Shown here piece after piece: positions 61,400 to 64,000 of a DNA stretch of 64,000 nucleotides. Below the pieces are notes generated by a model that saw only the letters and a list, made by a program, of their open reading frames with translations, was not told the origin of the DNA and ran no database searches. A program made the translations under genes and the position numbers. Within the stretch, counting starts at the first letter, position 1, and each line of letters starts with the position of its first letter. The stretch comes from Watersipora subatra (Eukaryota; Bryozoa; Gymnolaemata; Cheilostomatida; Watersiporidae): NCBI RefSeq assembly GCF_963576615.1, contig NC_088716.1:61660228-61724227 (forward strand), in the 5' to 3' direction.

Positions 61400-62211
61400 C
61401 ATATAATTACATATATATACATATATATACATATACAGTCAAACATGGATAAACCATGGTTCTGGTTATGTAGAGGTTGATAAGGTGTTAGTAAAGGATC
61501 AGCTAACATTAAATTTTAAATAAGTTATCAATATGGACTAGCCAAGAGTAACTGTAGCAAGGAGACAATTCCAAACAAGGGTGAATCACTTGTCATAACC
61601 ATCCAAGCCTAATCATTCAAACTCTTTTAAAACATACTTAATGTATTAAAGTATGTTTTAAAGAGTTCAGCTTGACTATTAGTACCCATAATAGCTGTTA
61701 GGTTGTTTTAGCATCGTTGTAGGACAACTCACATATATCTTACCCTGCATCATACAAGTTCGTAGTTGGTTCTATCTGGGAGCAACACGGTACAGCTGAA
61801 TGCATATCTTAATTTTTTGAATTTCAGCATTGGTCAAAACTAAAAACAATTGCAGTTTAACCAAGAATATGTAGTATTATTTGGATGTAATCTAATTGGT
61901 ATGTAGGCTATTGTGTGTGTGGCGTGTTAGGTTAGCTACTTGTTAACTTTAGATATTTCCTCTTGATGCAGCTTGTAGAAAAAATTAGAGTTAATGATAA
62001 ATGAAATTTGTAAACTCAGCTTGTCATAATTTTCATATAGCCCGAGGCAGAAACAGAGGTGCTGGATGCAGCTGCGGCTAAAGATGCGTCTACAGAAGTA
62101 AAAACTGAGGCTAAGAAAGGTTGCACCAATGAAGAGGTTGTTGCTGTTTTGGCTCATGAACTTGGACACTGGTATCTCAATCATGTTCTCAAGAACTTCT
62201 TCATCGGTCAG
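26772..62211 (+). CDS. ZMPSTE24: ZMPSTE24 / CAAX prenyl protease 1 (Ste24), exons 1-8; 3' end beyond window
   Basis: Eight exons in frame: 26772-26876, 31827-31973, 34712-34801, 38037-38153, 44682-44834, 45553-45694, 57142-57299, 62041-62211 (361 codons). Seen: [20 protein letters not shown] (TM1), [105 protein letters not shown], and the catalytic zinc motif HELGH at residues 343-347. This is nearly colinear with human ZMPSTE24 (475 residues), so about 115 residues, with the third zinc ligand, lie past 64000. Family role: integral ER and inner-nuclear-membrane zinc metalloprotease that removes the AAX tripeptide of prenylated proteins and processes prelamin A. Introns 1, 2, 3, 4 and 6 are inflated by mobile elements and satellites. 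Intron 5 uses a GC donor. Confidence 0.96.
27236..27377. repeat. CTCGAG-palindrome cluster
   Basis: Tandem units of about 22-24 bp built from AACTCGAGTTG and TTGTACAACTCG, each self-complementary. The left part (27236-27300) is repeated in inverted orientation at about 30395-30460, and the right part (27315-27377) directly at about 28915-28982. Confidence 0.85.
27475..28602. mobile_element. TA-flanked DNA transposon without transposase, copy 1 (pogo/Tc1-mariner-like)
   Basis: It begins CAGTCAAACATGGATAACTC and ends with the reverse complement (GAGTTATCCATGTTTGACTG), with TA on each side. Sub-terminal parts repeat the motifs TTCGAA and ATAACTCGAA in both arms. Interior frames of 60-80 codons show no transposase motif, so it is non-autonomous. 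TA target and CAGT ends fit the pogo branch of Tc1/mariner, which is an inference. A second, nearly identical copy lies at 47040-48160 and a partial inverted relative at 63894-64000. Confidence 0.88.
28155..28280. mobile_element. 126-bp hairpin element nested in copy 1, 8-bp target duplication
   Basis: The ends CACGGGCTAGCCGGGTCACG and complement pair over nearly the whole length. It is flanked by CTATTCAT and CTACTCAT (7 of 8 match). The same insertion occupies the same place in copy 2. Confidence 0.8.
28600..30385. other. ZMPSTE24 intron 1, middle part
   Basis: AT-rich. It holds a CTCGAG-type repeat at 28915-28982 and 30190-30232 and a tandem duplication at 29365-29622. No exon seen. Confidence 0.6.
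29365..29622. repeat. 130-bp tandem duplication
   Basis: TGTACTACGTAGTCATTG recurs with a 130-bp offset (29380 and 29510), followed in both by CTGTAGTCATCCAAACTTAT. The two copies differ by scattered substitutions. Confidence 0.88.
30386..30423. repeat. 38-bp perfect palindrome
   Basis: Uninterrupted self-complementary sequence centred on CTCGAG (half: CGTTGCGTGTTCACAACTC). It is followed by the inverted counterpart of sequence at 27236-27290. Confidence 0.93.
30580..31480. mobile_element. 901-bp foldback element with perfect 8-bp target duplication (hAT-like)
   Basis: AACCAATG flanks both sides (30572-30579 and 31481-31488). The ends are CATGGGCTAG and CTAGCCCATG. The left arm to about 30990 and right arm from about 31030 are reverse complements with moderate divergence. 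The element includes CACCC/GGGTG-rich simple sequence near both ends. An 8-bp duplication suits the hAT superfamily. No transposase frame. Its ends and the motif ACTCAAGGATTTTYGCCAC are shared with the small hairpin at 28155-28280. Confidence 0.88.
31827..31973 (+). CDS. ZMPSTE24: ZMPSTE24 exon 2
   Basis: Acceptor ACTTAG chosen over the later CGGCAG because it yields [11 protein letters not shown], aligning with human RRIYKTTTHVP. It contains [14 protein letters not shown]. Donor GTGAGG, phase 0. Confidence 0.93.
32637..33509. mobile_element. TTAA-target transposon without transposase, copy 1
   Basis: The ends AGGTTGACTTGCAACAAAAT and complement form inverted repeats of about 125 bp, flanked by TTAA on both sides (32633-32636, 33510-33513). 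The interior is unrelated to known coding sequence. TTAA targets occur in piggyBac and Kolobok elements. Sequence at 34130-34200 looks like a related locus without the insertion. Confidence 0.88.
33514..34711. other. ZMPSTE24 intron 2, right part
   Basis: It contains a diverged duplicate of the insertion-site flank at about 34130-34200 (CTTACTAAACATACATTTAA). No exon or other repeat seen. Confidence 0.55.
34712..34801 (+). CDS. ZMPSTE24: ZMPSTE24 exon 3
   Basis: Thirty codons, [19 protein letters not shown] to SADYE, after acceptor ATATTGTAG. Donor GTAAGC. Confidence 0.94.
35145..38030. repeat. 27-bp minisatellite, about 107 copies
   Basis: The unit is TTGCTGACTTCTGCTGGGAATAAGYTG (written as TTGCTGACTTCTGCTGG plus GAATAAGYTG). 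Y alternates in a recurring seven-unit pattern, typically two C then five T, giving a 189-bp higher-order unit in the middle. Rarer GGTAAT units are scattered. The 9-codon period leaves three frames open for 700-970 codons; these are not genes. The array fills most of ZMPSTE24 intron 3 and ends a few bases before the exon 4 acceptor tract. Confidence 0.97.
38037..38153 (+). CDS. ZMPSTE24: ZMPSTE24 exon 4
   Basis: ITQSLIFSF then [18 protein letters not shown]. Its acceptor (TTTGCCTTTGTTTAG) follows directly on the 27-bp array. Confidence 0.95.
38154..39685. other. ZMPSTE24 intron 4, left part
   Basis: No repeat array or transposon end seen. An open stretch at 38814-39044 (76 codons) has no start context, splice signal or family match that I recognise. 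Confidence 0.55.
39686..40625. mobile_element. Element with TACCGTAAAACCTCTA-type ends, copy A
   Basis: The left end ACCGTAAAACCTCTAATT and right end ATAGGTTTTATAGTA are inverted relative to each other. The right arm carries about six 17-bp units of GGCGGTCAAATAGAGGT. No transposase frame. Blocks such as AAGGAACTACTATTAGC and AATTAACCTGCGATGATATT recur in inverse orientation in copy B at 45742-48322. Confidence 0.75.
41295..41490. repeat. 32-bp tandem repeat, 6 copies
   Basis: The unit contains ATCCTTCCTATTAGATGATA and ACACTAATCT, almost invariant. Confidence 0.95.
41544..41593. repeat. Two 25-bp palindromic units with TGACGT
   Basis: CACRTCATACATATGTGTGA is repeated in tandem, and each unit is largely self-complementary (CACGTCATACATATGTGTGACGTG). 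Confidence 0.85.
42000..42322. repeat. 28-bp tandem repeat, about 11 copies
   Basis: The unit is GTTGTGTCCGAGGGTAGAGG plus AGTAGAGA. One copy, at about 42192-42211, lacks the internal GGAGTAGA. A minus-strand frame through it is a by-product. Confidence 0.94.
42962..43880. mobile_element. TTAA-target transposon without transposase, copy 2
   Basis: Same family as 32637-33509, flanked by TTAA at 42958-42961 and 43881-43884. The interior shares ATTATTCGCGCTGTTTGGCA and GGAAGTATGGGTCACAT with copy 1. It differs by many substitutions and indels. Confidence 0.88.
43885..44681. other. ZMPSTE24 intron 4, right end
   Basis: Unique-looking AT-rich intron. Nothing recognised. Confidence 0.5.
44682..44834 (+). 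CDS. ZMPSTE24: ZMPSTE24 exon 5 (ends at a GC donor)
   Basis: [13 protein letters not shown] to WVFVIVVSL. The only junction that keeps the conserved VVSL-VMVTVY alignment is CTG followed by GCAAGT, a GC-AG intron. Confidence 0.93.
44835..45552 (+). other. ZMPSTE24 intron 5, GC-AG type
   Basis: It begins GCAAGT and ends AACAG. The frame and family alignment across the junction exclude the nearby GTAGTC. No repeats seen inside. Confidence 0.85.
45553..45694 (+). CDS. ZMPSTE24: ZMPSTE24 exon 6
   Basis: [20 protein letters not shown] to [10 protein letters not shown]. Donor GTGAGT, phase 1. Confidence 0.95.
47040..48160. mobile_element. TA-flanked DNA transposon without transposase, copy 2
   Basis: Same ends, orientation and interior as 27475-28602, with few substitutions and small indels such as a 6-base loss in the hairpin loop. 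It is flanked by TA. The nested hairpin sits at 47719-47838. Confidence 0.9.
47719..47838. mobile_element. 120-bp hairpin element nested in copy 2
   Basis: Same element and position as 28155-28280. The flanks here are CTATTCAT and CTATTCTT. Confidence 0.8.
48390..56545. repeat. 39-bp satellite array, about 200 copies, with an inverted block
   Basis: The unit holds the palindrome GTTGTTAACAAC, then ATACAAAATCATTTTATAG and CTCACTCT. Common variants are CACTTT, TACTCT, AACTCACTCT, ATAATTTT and a one-base insertion GTTTAACAAC. Orientation is constant from 48390 to 51315, reversed from about 51354 to 52520, and restored from about 52526 to 56545. The 13-codon period leaves both strands open between the one-base insertions. 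It fills much of ZMPSTE24 intron 6. Confidence 0.97.
51316..51353. mobile_element. Transposon-end fragment at the inversion breakpoint
   Basis: ATAAACAGAGTAAGACATGG and TGAATCTTTTGATACCA duplicate the sequence at the right edge of the array (56542-56581), where it continues into the TTAA-transposon terminus. Here it is cut off and joined to inverted satellite. Confidence 0.85.
56551..56617. mobile_element. Right terminal repeat of a TTAA-type transposon bordering the satellite
   Basis: AGAGTAAGACATGGTGAATC through GCAAGTCAACCT matches the right ends at 33430-33509 and 43800-43880, followed by TTAA. No matching left terminus is visible at the left edge of the satellite. Confidence 0.88.
57142..57299 (+). 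CDS. ZMPSTE24: ZMPSTE24 exon 7
   Basis: [20 protein letters not shown] then [11 protein letters not shown], followed by an acidic linker ([17 protein letters not shown]). Donor GTTAGT, phase 0. Confidence 0.95.
57585..58112. repeat. 22-bp tandem repeat, about 24 copies
   Basis: The unit is AAACCTATGATAACTCATCA plus AT, with C/T and A/G variants. ZMPSTE24 intron 7. Confidence 0.95.
58290..58795. repeat. 46-51 bp tandem repeat, about 11 copies
   Basis: Units contain GGTTAGACTCACTGATCTTA then TGTATTGTAGATATATTATT. Length varies in the AT-rich tail. Confidence 0.93.
58800..59689. other. ZMPSTE24 intron 7, middle part
   Basis: AT-rich. No exon, array or transposon terminus recognised. Confidence 0.5.
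59690..60140. repeat. 16-bp tandem repeat, about 28 copies
   Basis: The unit is TATATCTATGGTTTAC with sporadic TGTATC and TATCG variants. Because 16 is one more than a multiple of three, all three plus frames encode similar repeats. Confidence 0.96.
60650..60830. mobile_element. Fragment related to interior of the TACCGTAAAACC element
   Basis: Shares GTAGTTT, GTCAAATAAAAA, TTTTATTCTAATAAAATATA and CTCATAAACCRCAA with about 46215-46350. No terminal repeats seen. Confidence 0.6.
60990..61440. repeat. (TA)n and ATAC-rich simple sequences
   Basis: TA-rich tracts at about 60995-61065 and 61365-61436. At 61437-61453 there is CAGTCAAACATGGATAA, a solitary match to the end of the TA-flanked element family. 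Confidence 0.8.
61620..61667. repeat. Hairpin of 19-20 bp arms
   Basis: AACTCTTTTAAAACATACTT and AAGTATGTTTTAAAGAGTT pair with one bulged T around a 9-base loop. Confidence 0.85.
62041..62211 (+). CDS. ZMPSTE24: ZMPSTE24 exon 8 (zinc motif)
   Basis: An Ala/Glu/Lys-rich linker ([19 protein letters not shown]) precedes [23 protein letters not shown] is the HExxH zinc-binding and catalytic motif. Donor GTGAGT, phase 0. Confidence 0.95.
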
Positions 62212-63640
62212 GTGAGTCCAACACTCTTATTCTCTTTTATGAGTGCCTTCAGATGCAATAATTACAATTATTATACATCCTTTAACTCATAAATATAATA
62301 TGTATAGTATATCACTCGTATTTACAACAGGGCTGCATATTAATTCAAAATATTTCATAATTGATGAAACTTTTAGATATGGCTGACATTGTATATCTTT
62401 ATAACAATCTTTATTGACTGCTGCCAGGTTAACAGCACAGATTATATTATAGTCTATCTGTAGCTGGAAGAGGTTTTTAATTGATTTTCCTGACCATGTG
62501 GTCTAGTTACTCGCCTCTTTACCCCTGTCAGTGCTCAGATCACTGATGATCACGTGGCAAATGGTTTTCTTATTACATTTTGATATATATTTGGCAAGGT
62601 GCCTTCGGTTGAACAAAAAGCCAATCCTTGTGCCAGCTGTGACTCTTGATATGGTTGGCTATATGAACAAAGGGACTTGGTCAACCCTCTTTATCCGTCT
62701 CTTTGTTATATTGTTTCAACCGGTGTATCGTGGGACCCCTGAAAGGCCTTCAGCAGAGGAACTAATATTTATGGGATAGATATGGCTTGGAAACTCTTTG
62801 ATATCCTCAAATATGTAGGGCTTACCTAGTTAGTGCGACACTGTCTGTCTGTCGGCAAACCTGGATCGAAGGGATCTTCCTTCAAACTTTCCTCGCCACA
62901 TCGTTTCACAAAATTCCATAGAAAAATTATGGAACATCCTAGTTGTTGATAATTTCATATAATTACAACTTGTAAACATGTTCATGAAATCATCAGTAGT
63001 GCTGGTGTCAAGCGGGTTGATTACGCTGAGCCAGTCTTTTGAATTAATCATTAATTTAATAGTGATAAGAAACATAGAGTTAACCCTCATAGATAATACA
63101 TGAACAGCTGAGGGTGAATGCCATGGCATTTCTATGTATGTGCAATAAGTGTTGTTGGTAGAGACAACTATCAGTTGTAAGTAAATTCATAAAGTTAGCA
63201 ATATTGGATGATAGATGTAACACCTGCAAACACTCAGGAATAGCTAGCTATATCCTCTCTATGTAATCAATGAGTTTGTAGGGTGCCGGCTTGCTGTTGC
63301 ATTTAAGTATCTCTCTGCCTTTTTGATATGAACACATTTTGACGTAGTCTAATCTTTCATCCCAATTACTAGTCAAAGTTTGGATCACCCATCATCTGCT
63401 ATTAATCCTCTTTGATATGGTGAGTCGTTTGAAGATTGTCATCAGGTCATCAGTGGTGCGCAGGCAGAGTATTTGCCGACTGATTTCTTGTTTATTACTT
63501 GAGGTTTTACCACACTAAATACATCTGCTCTTCCTATACAGGGAGCCTGTAAGAGTTCTCATGTGTGACTAAGGCTGCTGCCTCTTCCAGTCATTTATGT
63601 GGAATACCAGGAACAGTAGTGGCCTATTGTTCTATCAAAA
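62212..63640. other. ZMPSTE24 intron 8 (start)
   Basis: No continuation exon (expected to encode the segment after the zinc motif) is found before the window ends. Short open frames show no family match. Confidence 0.6.
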
Positions 63641-63850
63641 TGTGACAAGTTCTATCTCACATTGTCAGTTCTGTGTAACAAGCTATACCCACAAGGCTGT
63701 GTATTACAAGTTCTACTCTACCTGGCTGGTTGTGTATAACAAGTTGTGCCCACAACTCTGTATAGTATGGTGTACCCACAATGCCGTGGTAACAAGCTGT
63801 GCCCCACAAGGTCATGTATGACAAGCTGTACATACAAGCCATGTAAAGCA
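63640..63850. repeat. Degenerate tandem repeat, about 36-40 bp
   Basis: Loose units with ACAAGCTGTGCCCACAAG and GTGTATNACAAG. Much diverged, so the borders are approximate. Confidence 0.65.
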
Positions 63851-63893
63851 GGATGGACCAATAATGCAGTGTATAAATCCTGGTTCCCATATA

Positions 63894-64000
63894 CAGTCAT
63901 ACATGGATAACTCGCTCACGGATAGCTCGAATACATGGTTAAATCGAACGGTTTCTTTGGTCCATTCCTACGTAATGATAAATTGCTATAGATAACTCGA
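63894..64000. mobile_element. TA-flanked element, partial, running off the window
   Basis: It begins CAGTCATACATGGATAACTC after TA and follows the reverse complement of the right arm of 27475-28602 (TAATGATAAATTGCTATAGA is identical). The orientation is therefore opposite to the two full copies. Confidence 0.85.

Noticed and set aside
62531..62779. Candidate next ZMPSTE24 exon
   Set aside because: The translated sequence does not resemble the segment following the zinc motif in the family, and there is no suitable phase-0 acceptor.

Overview
This is animal (metazoan) nuclear DNA. Coding sequence is split into short exons with GT-AG introns (one GC-AG), the DNA is AT-rich, and introns are packed with minisatellites and small DNA transposons. 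The gene families are conserved animal genes. I think a marine invertebrate, perhaps a lophotrochozoan, is most likely, but the sequence alone does not let me place it.

Three genes can be reconstructed exon by exon with consistent splice phases. (1) On the plus strand, 1592-18456, the 3' part of a class C GPCR of the metabotropic glutamate receptor type: end of the ligand-binding domain, nine-cysteine domain, seven membrane segments and a long C-tail. Its 5' exons lie upstream of the window. (2) On the minus strand, 26255 down to 20202, a complete 10-exon gene for a protein of about 1072 residues with an N-terminal VWA domain, a DUF4537/Tudor-like region and an SR-rich coiled-coil C-terminal half. 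(3) On the plus strand from 26772 past the window end, ZMPSTE24 (CAAX prenyl protease 1, Ste24 family). Eight exons are visible, reaching the HELGH zinc motif, and about the last quarter of the protein is beyond position 64000. Genes 1 and 2 are tail to tail. Genes 2 and 3 are head to head, with 516 bp between their start codons.

Most of the window is intron. ZMPSTE24 exon blocks of 90-171 bp are spread over more than 35 kb because its introns hold mobile elements and satellites: two nearly identical TA-flanked elements with CAGTCAAACATGG ends, an 8-bp-TSD foldback element and smaller hairpin relatives, two elements with TTAA target sites, two elements with TACCGTAAAACCTCTA ends, a 2.9 kb array of 27-bp units ending just before exon 4, and an 8.1 kb array of 39-bp units in intron 6. 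GPCR intron 7 holds a 1.35 kb array of 15-bp units and many smaller arrays.

The most unusual structure is the 39-bp satellite at about 48390-56545. Its right edge runs directly into the terminal inverted repeat of a TTAA-type transposon, its monomer resembles a sub-terminal part of that transposon, and its middle 1.2 kb is inverted with a transposon fragment at one breakpoint. This looks like a satellite that grew out of a transposon inside an essential gene's intron. The very long open frames inside the arrays exist because the unit lengths are multiples of three. They are not treated as genes.
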